Assembly: GCA_032718475.1 (NCBI GenBank)
Contig: JAUCBJ010008994.1
Span: 1 to 32,082 of the forward strand
Origin: Nemertoderma westbladi
Taxonomy: Eukaryota > Xenacoelomorpha > Nemertodermatida > Nemertodermatidae
Reading direction: 5' to 3'
DNA: 32,082 nucleotides
Shown piece by piece: positions 1-9,340 of this stretch. Position 1 is the first letter of the stretch, and each line of letters begins with the position of its first letter. A program made the translations under genes and the position numbers. The notes beneath the pieces are model-generated. The model worked only from the letters and a program-made list of their open reading frames with translations, was not told the DNA's origin and did no database searches.

Positions 1-491
1 TAATTTACATATAACAGACATTACAGAATATAATGTTGTATGGGCCTACTGCACAAATAAACTAATATTTATGTAGCTCAGTATATCTACAGTTTAAGGC
101 ACATAGCATAGCTAGTGCGTGACTCAAACTGCAACATATATAAATAGTAATGAATGTAAGTATTTATAGTATTATGATTAAGGTATTCCAGGAAATTATG
201 TTTCAATGTTAAAATTTGAATGGAAAAAAAAAATATATATATTTATCAGAAACTCCAGCGGAATAGTAAAAAATAGGAAACACACAGTTAAATTAATTGC
301 TGTGGTTAGTAAAAGAAAATACGAAATGAATAAAGAGACAAGAAGAGGATGGCCTTATCTAGTATATTATTTTTGAATGTTTGACGGTTTAGCAACTAAT
401 ATTTTTAATTTGAAATTATGACTGATCGAGCGATCGGAGGGGGTAACTTAAATATAGATTAACATGCATCACTGAACAATAATAGTTATTA
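1..491. other. AT-rich 3' flank of the LINE
   Basis: No ORF or RNA gene is visible. The stretch lies downstream of the minus-strand LINE ORF that ends at 492, so at least part of it is probably LINE 3' untranslated sequence. I could not place the 3' end: there is no clear poly(T) tail on the plus strand and no recognisable target-site duplication. Confidence 0.4.
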
Positions 492-3400
492 TTATATAGT
501 AGAAAATAAGAATTCCCGAAATTTTTTGGAAAATAGAGGCTTTGATGTTATTTGTCGGATTGTTAAAGGAATAGAGTTCCAGACCTGAGGACCTTGGAAA
601 TTCATGGATTGTCTGGAAGTTAGTAAGCGAACGAAGGGGGTGTAAAGGTTTTGATTTGCCGATGAACGAGTATTATAAGAATGTACTGTAGATATTTTTT
701 TAAACAAGTTAGAAAACTGTGTGGCAGATAATGGTAATAAGTTATTTTGAGTATCGAACATTAGTAGGCCGACTTGATGGGTGTATAAAAGATTTAATGG
801 CAGGATTTGAGGCGATTTATATATTGGGTTTGAAGAGGCTTGGAAGTGGCTGAACGTAATACATCGGATAATTTTATTAATTTTTATACGGAGTGGTTTA
901 ATATAGCTAGTTTTCGACTTCCCCCACAAGATAAGGCCATAGAGCAGATAAGGATGTACAAGGGAGTAATATAGACGCTTGATTATCAGTGAGGGAAAAA
1001 TATGCCTAAGTTTGTAAAAGATACCTGCCGTACGTGATATTTTTTTAATTAAATATTCGATATGTATTTTCCAGGATAATTTTGAGTCCAACCAGATTCC
1101 AAGAAACTTTGCCGCGTTTGTTTGTTTAATATTTATGCCATTTATTGTTAGCGAACTGTTAATGTTATTACTGTTTCGATTACTGAAAAAAGTATGCTCG
1201 GTTTTTTTAACATTAAGTGAAAGCGAGTTATCTATAAGCCAATTACTAATTTTAATTAATTCAATATTTGTATTTTTAATAAGATTTTGTATCGATTGAT
1301 TTTGGGAAAAGAGAGTAGTGTCATCGGCGAATAAGGTGGTAAAGAGAGAGGAGGCATTTGGGAGGTCGTTGATGTAGAGGAGGAATAACAGACAAGATAA
1401 AGTGGCGCCCTGAGGGACCCCACAGACAAGTGGCATCACAGATGACAGACAATTATCGACTACAGTTACTTGAACACGGTCAGTAAGGTAATCAGTTAAT
1501 AACATATGCGGAATCCCTCGAATACCGTATGCTTGTAATTTTTTTAGTAAGATAGAGTGATCCAACGTATCGTACGCTTTTTTAAGGTCAATATAAATAG
1601 CACAGGAATACAACTTATCTTCTAGCGTTTGATATATTTTTTCAAGCATGGATAGGAGAGCATGAGTCGTTGTAGTTTTAGGACGAAATCCAAATTGCGA
1701 TTGAGTAATAATTTTAAACTTAGCTATATATGATTGAAGTTGGTTGTTAATAATAATTTCAAAAAGTTTACTAATAATAGGTAATAAGGATATTGGTCGA
1801 TAATTGTTCTTATCAGTGGGGTCACCGGCCTTAAACACTGGTACAACTTTCGCCCGCTTTAAGGATTTCGGGAAGAAGCCGCAGGAAATAGACAAATTTA
1901 TCAAATAACTTAAATGATGGGATAAGGGAAGAGCGCCTAGAGAGAGTAGTTTGGTTGAAAATATATCGTTAGAGGAAGATGACGTTTTGATATGTAGTAA
2001 GTGATATTGAATTTCAACTGGCGATGTTTCTGTTAGTACAAAAGATTGTGGGCCATTATGTGAGATATGCCGTAAGGGAGACCGATTCGATTTGGGTATT
2101 TGCTGGGACAAATTTGAACCAACAGTGGAAAAGTGATTATTGAATGCCTGGGAAATTTGTTTCGGGTCAGTTAGGGTTTCGATCACATCGCCTGTTATCA
2201 CAGTCAGTTTTTTTGGAGCGGCCGTTTTCCCACTTTTGTTTAGGGCTGAGTTTATTATACGCCAAGTTTTGCGATTATTATTGGAACATTTGTCAAACTG
2301 GGTTTTATAATAGTTTTTCTCAGCCTCCCGAAGAACAGAGGTTAAAATATTTCGGTACCTTTTAAAAGCTAGTTCGTTTACTACTGTGGGATTTTTTATG
2401 AAAGCGCGGTAAAGGTCATTCTTAATTATTGTTCTTTTAACTAAATTAGGAGTCATCCAAGGTTTCGCTGGAATTTCTTTGGGCTTAAGTGTTTTCGGGG
2501 CAGCATGTTTAAGACAGACCTTCTCCAAATCAGTATAAAATTGGTCTAATTTACAGTTATTTGGAATGGATGGATCAGTATACGTCCATGTATCAAGGCA
2601 GTTTAGGTCACGCAGAAAATTATTACAATTGAATTTTGAATAATCAAAAAAATTGGTCGTTTTGGTAGTTTTAAAATAGTTGTGATAATTTTGGAGAGTG
2701 ATGAACGTAGGCTGATGGTCTGATGTGCCAACTTTAGTAAAAAATGTACCGGATTGAGAAACCGAAGAAGTTATATTTGTAAATATGTGGTCAATATTGG
2801 TTCTACTCCATGGTGTGACACGTGTTGGTTGGCTAATAAGTTGCACGAGGCCGATTGAATTCATTATATCGATATATTCTTTGGACTGTTTTGTTGTTTT
2901 TAATAAATCTACATTAAAATCCCCCGTTAAAATTATATCACAATTTGATTTATTTAGATCTGTAATTGTTTTTTCAAGTTTTGTAAGGAAATATGGTAGC
3001 ACAACAGAATTTGGACGATAGATTGTGCCTATTACCAGCGGCCTCTTGTTTGGTCGATGTAGTTGAACCCATGAGTTTTCAAAACCCTCGATCCTCAGTT
3101 CAGGTTTCATATCAAAATTAATAGATTCTTTGAAATAAATTGCAGTGCCGCCTCTTTTAAGTTTTTTCTTACTAATTTTCACTGTATTTGGTAGAACCCG
3201 GCAATCATAAAACGGACCATCATAACCATTAATTTTCAATAAGTCAGTGGGAGTGTCTGTGGATAAAAATGTTTCCGTAAAAGTGAGTACTTCGAAAGTA
3301 TGATTTAGTGAAAGTAAAAAATCTGTAATGGCTGAAAAGTTTTTTGGCAAGCTACGACAGTTTAAATGAAAAACCGACATTGTTACAGATGGGGAATTCT

Positions 3401-3782
3401 CCAAAATAGAGTTAAATTGATTTTCAGTCACAGTACCTTTATCTATATTTAAATTTGTAATATTTTCGTCAGGGTCTATGTGGCTAAAAGTTTGATTAAT
3501 GTTGTTAATTATAGAGCTGGTTAGTTCCTCTTCTATCTCTTTATTACCAAAGATATCGTAATCGTCAGTATCGATATTAACGAAGGGAAAAATTGTAGCA
3601 TTACAGAAAATACAAAAATGATACTTTAAATCATTAGTGTCACAGAGATCGTCATCTGAGAGGTGTGTGCCACATTGAATATGAAAGGAGTTACGACATA
3701 AAGCACAATAAAAAGTATATTCCGCTGGAGTAATTTCAGAAAAACAAAAGTAACAATGTAAGTTATTAGAGCTTGAGTGCAT
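492..3782 (-). CDS. Non-LTR (LINE) retrotransposon polyprotein: zinc finger, AP endonuclease, reverse transcriptase
   Basis: The 1096-residue ORF is uninterrupted. It starts with a cysteine/histidine-rich PHD-like finger (about residues 10-60, with CYFC, CALC and CIFC pairs). An APE-type endonuclease follows from about residue 134 (FHLNCRS), with GDFNVD at about 287-292, IDHIFTN and SDHQP at about 354-358. The reverse transcriptase has YRPISLLP at about 660, IDLKKAYD at about 731, CGVPQGA and the catalytic FADD at 818-821. Such proteins nick target DNA and copy their RNA in place. All expected catalytic motifs are present, so this may be a recent copy. PHD-like N-terminus plus APE and RT fits the CR1/Jockey group; I cannot assign the clade. 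No separate ORF1 is visible between 3783 and 4050. Ends and target-site duplication were not found. Confidence 0.95.
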   Translation of the reverse strand: MHSSSNNLHCYFCFSEITPAEYTFYCALCRNSFHIQCGTHLSDDDLCDTNDLKYHFCIFCNATIFPFVNIDTDDYDIFGNKEIEEELTSSIINNINQTFSHIDPDENITNLNIDKGTVTENQFNSILENSPSVTMSVFHLNCRSLPKNFSAITDFLLSLNHTFEVLTFTETFLSTDTPTDLLKINGYDGPFYDCRVLPNTVKISKKKLKRGGTAIYFKESINFDMKPELRIEGFENSWVQLHRPNKRPLVIGTIYRPNSVVLPYFLTKLEKTITDLNKSNCDIILTGDFNVDLLKTTKQSKEYIDIMNSIGLVQLISQPTRVTPWSRTNIDHIFTNITSSVSQSGTFFTKVGTSDHQPTFITLQNYHNYFKTTKTTNFFDYSKFNCNNFLRDLNCLDTWTYTDPSIPNNCKLDQFYTDLEKVCLKHAAPKTLKPKEIPAKPWMTPNLVKRTIIKNDLYRAFIKNPTVVNELAFKRYRNILTSVLREAEKNYYKTQFDKCSNNNRKTWRIINSALNKSGKTAAPKKLTVITGDVIETLTDPKQISQAFNNHFSTVGSNLSQQIPKSNRSPLRHISHNGPQSFVLTETSPVEIQYHLLHIKTSSSSNDIFSTKLLSLGALPLSHHLSYLINLSISCGFFPKSLKRAKVVPVFKAGDPTDKNNYRPISLLPIISKLFEIIINNQLQSYIAKFKIITQSQFGFRPKTTTTHALLSMLEKIYQTLEDKLYSCAIYIDLKKAYDTLDHSILLKKLQAYGIRGIPHMLLTDYLTDRVQVTVVDNCLSSVMPLVCGVPQGATLSCLLFLLYINDLPNASSLFTTLFADDTTLFSQNQSIQNLIKNTNIELIKISNWLIDNSLSLNVKKTEHTFFSNRNSNNINSSLTINGINIKQTNAAKFLGIWLDSKLSWKIHIEYLIKKISRTAGIFYKLRHIFPSLIIKRLYYSLVHPYLLYGLILWGKSKTSYIKPLRIKINKIIRCITFSHFQASSNPIYKSPQILPLNLLYTHQVGLLMFDTQNNLLPLSATQFSNLFKKISTVHSYNTRSSANQNLYTPFVRLLTSRQSMNFQGPQVWNSIPLTIRQITSKPLFSKKFREFLFSTI

Positions 3783-4047
3783 CCAGTGAGATTGTTAGGA
3801 AGTCACTTAGAGCAGTATATATGCTTTTCAGCGGTTACACCAATATACTAGAATATGTGCTAAAAATATAGTAATGTCTACAGCTGACGTCATATAAATT
3901 TTGTTATATATCTGGCATATAAATAAAGTATCAAAGGCGCCTTAATAGAAGGATAAACATAATATTCATAAAATAATATATGTAGGGTTTACCTTGGTTC
4001 ATTTAACCTTGGAAACAAGAGTATACACACATAAATATAAATGGAGA
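3783..4047. other. 5' flank of the LINE
   Basis: No ORF is supported. It is probably 5' untranslated sequence of the LINE plus flanking DNA. It ends where a repeat shared with copies A and B begins. Confidence 0.35.
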
Positions 4048-4060
4048 CTTACTATGACTC

Positions 4061-4235
4061 CCACTTACTATGGTTACCATTGTGTATATATGACATATGT
4101 TACCACTGTGTATATGGTATAAGGCCAGTCCACAGACGGAAGTAATTTAATTAATTCGTGTCTACTGGTTGGCGCTTGACCTTGAACCATCATAGGTAAA
4201 ACCCAATATAGTAAGTAGGTGGGTTGCAGACATTT
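4061..4235. repeat. ~180-bp dispersed repeat, copy 1 of 3
   Basis: The block runs from CTTACTATGGTTACCATTGTG-type sequence to GTGGGTTGCAGAC. It recurs at about 21727-21912 and 25008-25193, at the right ends of tandem units A and B. Shared internal text includes TAAGGCCAGT, AGACGGAAGTAATTTAATTA and TGACCTTGAA. It probably belongs to the terminal or flanking non-coding part of the virus-like element. No coding potential is recognised. Confidence 0.75.
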
Positions 4236-4251
4236 GGTAACCCGCTTCAAC

Positions 4252-4330
4252 CATTTTACAAAATAACGTTGAGGCAATCTCCCCTGCAGTCCGTTGTTGA
4301 TCTAACATTTACCACAAATAATTAAACACT
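4252..4330. repeat. Direct repeat, partner at 4970-5065
   Basis: AATAACGTTGAGGCAATC followed by CCGTTGTTGATC-AACATTT and an AT-rich run to AATAAAAGT is repeated at about 4970-5065. On the minus strand both contain the same start (MLDQQR, then IASTL), so a gene 5' end was duplicated around the ORF at 4472-5016. Confidence 0.75.
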
Positions 4331-4365
4331 CGGTATTAATAAAAGTATCCCCAATATCCTGGGGC

Positions 4366-4382
4366 CTTCGCGCAGCACGAAG
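4366..4382. repeat. 17-bp hairpin motif CTTCG(C/T)GCAGCACGAAG, copy 1
   Basis: This is an imperfect palindrome followed by TGAGCAAAGC. It recurs at 9628-9644 and 25920-25936 in the same orientation, each about 90-110 bp from the stop codon of the small CxCPP ORF. It recurs inverted at 5793-5809. Confidence 0.8.
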
Positions 4383-4471
4383 TGAGCAAAGCATTTAGCA
4401 TGTGGGTACTATTGTCGAATTTTGGCAATTATTTATTGTTATTATATTAATTGTTGAAATTATTACTTACA

Positions 4472-5016
4472 TTAATCTTGGGTAGGAGGCGGCATTCGTG
4501 TTTGGTCAATCACCCACGGGGGGCAGGCGCACGTCGGTCGGATTTCTCCCCGAACAATTCTCCCCAGCTCCGCAGGGAGTGGTGGTGGATCTAGTGGGGG
4601 GAACCACGGCGATATCGCCATCAGGGCCCCCTATTTGGCAATACCATGGCAATAGGCCTAATAGGCCTATCAATCAGTGAATGAAAGTTGATAGGTCTAT
4701 ACGCCGTTGCCATTGGCGTATTAGGCCTCCTAAGGGGTTCGATAGTACCCCCACGAGGCCCCCCACAGAAAGTTTGGGGCACCCTACCGGAAACCGGTAT
4801 TTGTTGGATGGGGTCTATATCGCTCGCTACAGCTGGAGGGTTTTGATTGGCTATTGCGATCACATCCACACCTCCACCTGTAGCCCCTATTTCTGTGATT
4901 TCCCCACTCCCTTCTACCGGTAGGCTTGGGGTATTGGCATGCTGTTGTTGTTGTCGCTGCCTCACCCATAATAACGTTGAGGCAATCCCCCACGCAGGCC
5001 GTTGTTGATCCAACAT
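4472..5016 (-). pseudogene. Proline/glutamine-rich ORF fused to CxCPP tail of the small conserved ORF (copy C side)
   Basis: An ATG at 5016 (MLDQQRPAWG) opens a 131-codon frame ending at a TGA at 4621-4623, just after a run of five G. In another frame the sequence continues to a stop at 4472-4474 with the tail RPTCACPPWVIDQTRMPPP. That tail matches the C-termini at 9734 and 26024 (RPMCxCPPRM-GETHTP). I infer a frameshifted or chimeric gene. The N-terminal part is rich in Q, G and P and does not resemble the MAEGG start of the other copies. Product and function are unknown. GC content is higher than the surroundings. Confidence 0.45.
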
Positions 5017-5065
5017 TTTATTGTGAATAATTAAATTAAACAATCAGTATTAATAATAAAAGTGT

Positions 5066-5789
5066 CGTAAACTTTAACCTTTTTCTGTGATTATTTTCCG
5101 TGATTGATTAAATCAAATCAACGTTAATATAGCAAACTACAACAGAACCAGCTATTATAACGCAATTCGGCAATGCTAAATTATCTTACGCTTCACTACA
5201 CATCTTTATAAAGACTTTTTTGCCGCGTATCTTTATAAATAAGGCTTTTTCTTTGTGTAACTGCTGGCATATGCGAATAGATTGAATGCAGACCTTTGAT
5301 TGTCGTTAGAGCGTTTAATTATTGTCTAATGTGCGTAGTATGGATAGAGATTCTGGCCTTTGATGTAGCAAATGCTCGGTATATATTTATAATAAAATCA
5401 AACTGGGGGCCACTGGTGAACTGTTTTATTATATTATATGTGATCGGTGGCATTATATTATATGTCGGTAGATTATCGTGATTTTGTTGACAATGTGTGG
5501 GGCGAGCCACGAAGTAAACGAAGCCTTTGCATATGGGTGCCATTGGCGAGTTGTCTGTTGTCGTCGTCTGTCGTCGTAAATTTTTGATCGCTAATAACTC
5601 AGTTATTCCTTGATGAAATTAAACGAAACTTGGTATGTATGTAGTCCGTCAAAAGTTTAGAAAGAATCCGAAGTTTCGTCAAAAACGAACGAACACAACG
5701 AGGCACAAGAGGAGGACGAGTATTGTGTTGAAGACTTCTGACTAACGGCGGACAACTCATTAATGGTATCCATATGCTAAAGGCTTTGC
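5066..5789. other. Non-coding module of the virus-like element
   Basis: No gene is supported. About 5280-5370 matches copy A at 19080-19170 and copy B at 22361-22450 (TTGATTGTCGTTAGAGCGTT and onward). About 5500-5550 holds a GGGCGAGCCACGAAG repeat. About 5590-5790 (CTAATAACTCAGTTATT, then AGAAAGAATCCGAAG) matches the end of the window at 31960-32082. The order suggests decayed intergenic or terminal sequence of the element. Confidence 0.5.
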
Positions 5790-5981
5790 TCACTTCGTGC
5801 TGCGCGAAGACCCCACGAACGTGTTAAGATGGCTTACAGCTTTTACCACACACACAAAGGCCCCACCCATGTCACTTACCACATCCCATATATTTATTAA
5901 AAATATTGTTATTACTATATACCCAAGAAATAAATATTTATTATTATTAATATTAATACTAATATTTTCACACACCGACAA
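5790..5981 (-). pseudogene. Small hydrophobic ORF, copy C
   Basis: The frame contains VCENI, then a hydrophobic stretch KYLFLGYIVITIFLINIWD long enough for one membrane segment, then VSDMGGAF. Copy D at 26470-26724 keeps the same frame with differences in whole codons, which hints at former coding function. There is no ATG in frame (the open frame starts at TTG with a stop directly upstream), so this copy is probably truncated. It lies just beyond the 3' end of the protease, as in D. Function is unknown; a small membrane protein of the element is possible. Confidence 0.35.
5793..5809. repeat. 17-bp hairpin motif, inverted copy
   Basis: CTTCGTGCTGCGCGAAG is the reverse complement of the motif at 4366. 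It is preceded by GGCTTTGCTCA and followed by ACCCCACGAACGTG. Degenerate relatives of this side occur near 19300 and 29405. Confidence 0.7.
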
Positions 5982-6067
5982 TTAAATATACCCCTTAACC
6001 TAAATAAATAAATAATTTTATTAATGAAAGTGTTCACTGTAATAACAATAAATCATTGTACCACAAA

Positions 6068-6419
6068 TTATTTCGGCACCTCAGTTAGATAATACAGACA
6101 AAATAGACCACACTGAGTCGAATGTGGCGCTTGAAATATTTTACGATTCCATGTATGCCTTTGGGTATATTTATGTAACCAATAGGATATTCTTGGTGGT
6201 GGGGCTTTACCAAAAGAATCTAAATAATGCGCAACCCTGTTGACCACGCACGCAAGACCAGTGTTGTCCCGGAAGACCTATACGTTGATTATTAATAATA
6301 AATGAATAATTGTGTTTATGCTTATTTTTTTTGTGTATTAGGTGTAATTGGTCGATTGCATAAACACTGATGTATTCGGACCCCACCGGGAATTTCGCTA
6401 ATAGTTTAGAGTCCAACAT
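6068..6419 (-). pseudogene. Adenain-like cysteine protease, frameshifted (copy C)
   Basis: The ATG at 6419 starts MLDSKLLAKFPVG. The catalytic histidine context GLPGQHWSC follows, then a frame change, then LDSFGKAPPP (acid residue) and HSTQCGLFCLYYL (oxyanion glutamine and nucleophile cysteine), with a stop at 6068-6070. The order H, D, Q-C is that of adenovirus/Maverick maturation proteases, which process capsid proteins. Compared with D, the last ~20 codons are lost. It lies directly downstream of the capsid-like gene on the same strand. The frameshift makes it non-functional. Confidence 0.75.
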
Positions 6420-6503
6420 CTTGGTGTGTATGTATCCTTATAAGTTTAAGATAATTTCTCCAATTCCGCCAACGGTGTGGCTTTGCTTACTATGCGAGAC
6501 CTT

Positions 6504-7214
6504 TTATTCGGTTATTATTTCTTTGGCCTCCGAAATAGTTAGAAGAGCGTTGTAGCTTGACATGATTATAACATTAATAGTGTTAACTAGCACATTAATA
6601 CATACAAATTCGGCGTAATTTAAATCGACATGTTTAAAATGTAGCGGATTGCTGCTTAATTCCCCGTTGAACCTGGCGTTGGTAAAAGCATTCCAATCAA
6701 AATATACTTAGGTAATTTTCCTTGGATTATGTTCGATTCTGTATAACTGGACTGCCCACCACCAATAGTGAAGGTTTTCACTTCTTGTTTTAACAAGTTA
6801 TAAATAAAGTCATTTTTTTGTGACCCCAATAAATGCGCGCGCATAACCTCAGAATCAATCCTGTGGCGTTTTATTTTTAAATTAAGTTAATCCGGCTGGG
6901 GGTTCAACTTTCAAAAAAAAATTATTTGATACTCGGTCTATACGAAGTCGAACGTTAATTCCGGGCGGCAATAATTTGTCCTGACTTGTCAAGTCTAGAA
7001 AAATTGGGGTCACTACGAATTTAACATAATTACCACGAATGTCGTTCCCAGTAGTGACAGGTACCCCACCCAGATTATTATCTGTATCCTCATAACCACC
7101 AGCTCTTAAAATACCGCTTTTTTCGTTAGCATCTGTCAACAGTAATGTCTGAAACGTAGACTTATTGGCGTAGAATCCATTCGAGGTTTCAACTAGCTTT
7201 TCATTTAGGTACAT
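6504..7214 (-). pseudogene. Capsid-like protein (F54H12.2-like), broken copy C
   Basis: The frame opens at 7214 with MYLNEKLVETSNGFY, matching the middle of invertebrate F54H12.2-like proteins, so the N-terminal part is missing. It reads to KVEPPAGLT. A deletion of about 25 bp relative to A and B follows, then VKTFTIGGGQSSYTESN and GKLPKYILIG in another frame. A larger internal deletion leads to the C-terminal end VNTINVI and ISEAKEIITE with a stop at 6504-6506. I recall this family from Maverick/Polinton-like elements and read it as a jelly-roll capsid protein; major versus minor capsid is not settled here. It is clearly inactive. Confidence 0.7.
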
Positions 7215-7403
7215 CGAATGTAAAAAATAAAAATAGGTAAAAATAGGTTTTTTTTTGCCAGCTTTAGAGCTATAATTATACAGAAAGAGTCACTTGTTAA
7301 AATTCCAACAAAAGTAGCACGAGAGCCTTAGTTGAGTTGTCACATTAATTAATATAGGAGGTGGCCTACTACTATGATCAGCATGCGCATTGCTGCTGCA
7401 TTT

Positions 7404-7565
7404 TTAATAATCCTGTGCCGGCTTGTTGACAAAATTGCGCCGCTACAATGCCCTATCACCCATGACATTTGCTAGATCATCCACATCTTCAAGACCAGTG
7501 TCCTTTAAAATGCGCCTCAAGAAAGTCATGGGCTATCCACCACGCCTATCCACCCCTATGAGGCC
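7404..7565 (-). pseudogene. LINE ORF C-terminal scrap (copy C)
   Basis: The minus strand reads MTFLRRILKDTGLEDVDDLA, then NVMGDRAL-stop-RRNFVNKP. This is the usual C-terminal pattern of RTE/Jockey-type reverse transcriptase ORFs (RPR-W, D-GL-v-d-A--R--WR). One in-frame TAG replaces the expected tryptophan codon. The same scrap is in A and B, so it was inserted before those copies separated. Confidence 0.65.
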
Positions 7566-8235
7566 GCCAAAGCACACAATCTCACCTCAAGTGCATCAGT
7601 TTGTATTTTAATTACCTTGCTCTCGTGATACTTTTACCGAAAGATTAAACTTCACCCTATTGCAAGTCACTAGACACATATTGTATATATTGATGGTCTC
7701 ATATCAGAAGGGGCTAAGTCACATCTTTTCTCTACAGGAAATGGGATTATTGATCATATATAGTAGATTGTTATATAGCTCGGTGTACATTCTGCCAGAG
7801 CCCCAAAGAACCAGAATGTATGGTTGCTGTGATATTTTCAATTTCATATTGACCTAATCAGAGAGCCCTTTAGTAATCATTAGATTTGGTATTTATTTTT
7901 TCAAACCCGTAATAGTGAACTCTCGAACACAAGTTTTATTTTTATTAATTAATATTTTAATAAATAAACATTTCCATATAATAATAATAATTCAATACAA
8001 TTATATTACCCTGCAACCATTATTTAGTTTTTATCGGCTAATTCCATGCGTTGTAGGCGGATGGCAGTGGCTTCCTTTCCCTGATTGTCTAGCGCTTCCT
8101 AACCTGTATAGTTCAACAAAGTTTAAAGTTTTTACTTTGTGTAATTAATTAAATTATATTCATGTAACATTTATGTAATAAAACGGATATGGTGAGGGAT
8201 CAAACTTGTTGTTACTTGTTTAATTTACCTTGTCA
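7566..8235. other. Shared non-coding part of units A, B and C
   Basis: Almost identical to 20506-21174 and 23787-24455. No protein is recognised. About 8035-8140 on the minus strand reads TLNFVELYRLG, and a similar stretch (TLNFVELYRLR) occurs in D at about 28790-28905, so an eroded gene end may lie here. Confidence 0.45.
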
Positions 8236-8533
8236 ATTAATCCCACGCTTCTTCTCTACATTCTTTTTCTGTGCCCCACGCTTCTTTCTACCATTCAATG
8301 CTAGGGTTTTCAGTTTTGATATGTTCTTCTTCTTTTCTTTTTTCGTGAATTGACTTCCCATTTCTATACTGACAGTATCATAACTGGTATTGTTTTTCTG
8401 CCTCAGGAAAGTAATGGCATTGAACGTTCGGGCATTGAACTATTTTTTCTCCCGGATGATTTCTTCTACATTTTCTTAAGTGTCTGATAAATCTTTCCAC
8501 ATGAATTCTGTGGGTTGTTTCATATTGGTCATA
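8236..8533 (-). pseudogene. GTSF1-like double CHHC zinc-finger gene, decayed copy C
   Basis: Reading from 8533: YDQYETTHRIHVERF and RHLRKC (finger 1, first cysteine lost), then QCPNVQCHYFPEAEK. After that the second histidine is changed and a stop codon precedes YCQYRNGKSI (finger 2). The frame then runs through a charged linker to an acidic tail with tryptophans (IEW, stop, KEAWGTEKE and EEAWD before TAA). Spacing and linker follow the intact genes at 14294 and 29453. GTSF1/Asterix proteins are PIWI partners in piRNA silencing. This copy is dead (two in-frame stops, lost ligands). Confidence 0.75.
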
Positions 8534-8852
8534 TTATATACACATTATCGATTATAAAAAGTATATGATAAATATTGTATATTATAAAATTGTTAATTAA
8601 ATTATTAATAAGTATTACCTTAGTGAATATTTAATGAATATAGAGAAGTGGTTTATTATATTATATTCAAGTAATACTCAATCTAAGGCTTATTTATCAT
8701 CAAATAAATTTATTATAATATATTAACTACATTAAATGTATTTTATTTTTTAGATTAACCAAAATCACCCATTATAATAGAATAATAACTAACGAACTTA
8801 TCCATCACCATCACAATAGAATAAAACAATAAACGTTCGAAAGTACACCCTG

Positions 8853-8903
8853 AATCATATGTGTAGCATCGTATGGGCATATAATATAATCACTGTTATC
8901 CAT
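8853..8903 (-). pseudogene. N-terminal fragment of another CHHC zinc-finger gene
   Basis: From an ATG at 8903 the minus strand reads MDNSDYIICPYDATHMI, the start of CHHC finger 1, and then homology stops. The sequence to its right (8904-9045) resembles the upstream region of the intact gene at 14602 (CCAAAAAGACAAA, then TTTTTTAGA and ATGATxTAACTTT). It is a truncated second CHHC copy rather than part of the one ending at 8533. Confidence 0.75.
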
Positions 8904-9099
8904 CCAAAAAGACAAACTAAAAACCAAAAAAACAAACTTGAAAAAAAAGAAAACTTAATTTAAGTGAGTTTACAAGAAAACTTGGTTTTAGCAAACTTAA
9001 CTTTTAATGTTTTTTAGAAGGAATGATGTAACTTTTATAGTATTCCTTCTCGTGGTAGACTCGCGGAGTGTAAATGCGATAATCCACATGCACACAGAA

Positions 9100-9131
9100 T
9101 CCAGAAAAGTGGATTCTGCCACTTTTCTGGA
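9100..9131. repeat. 13-bp perfect inverted repeat
   Basis: TCCAGAAAAGTGG and CCACTTTTCTGGA are separated by six bases. The right arm is followed by an A-rich run. No gene context gives it a role. Confidence 0.7.
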
Positions 9132-9314
9132 AAATCCTACCAATATTGCAATTCTACAGTTATTGCCAAGCAATAAGTTGTGGGGGCGAGCCGTGTAGTG
9201 AGAATAAGGTATTTATAATATTATTTTTAATTTGATTATACTACTTATATGGGGAGGGGGGCGAGCCGTGAAGTGTGTGAAAGCATATAGAGTTATTGAC
9301 AAGCAATAAGTTGT

Positions 9315-9340
9315 GGGGGGGGGGGGGGGGGGGGGGGGGG
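9315..9340 (+). repeat. 26-base G homopolymer
   Basis: An uninterrupted G run occurs where the related sequence at 25513 has only four G (TGTGGGGCGAGCC). It is either a slippage expansion or a sequencing or assembly error. Confidence 0.9.

Noticed and set aside
7423-8148. Plus-strand ORFs conserved in A, B and C (62, 65 and 77 codons)
   Set aside because: Their conservation reflects nearly identical DNA copies. The first is antisense to a LINE scrap, and none has a recognisable protein pattern or support from the diverged copy D.
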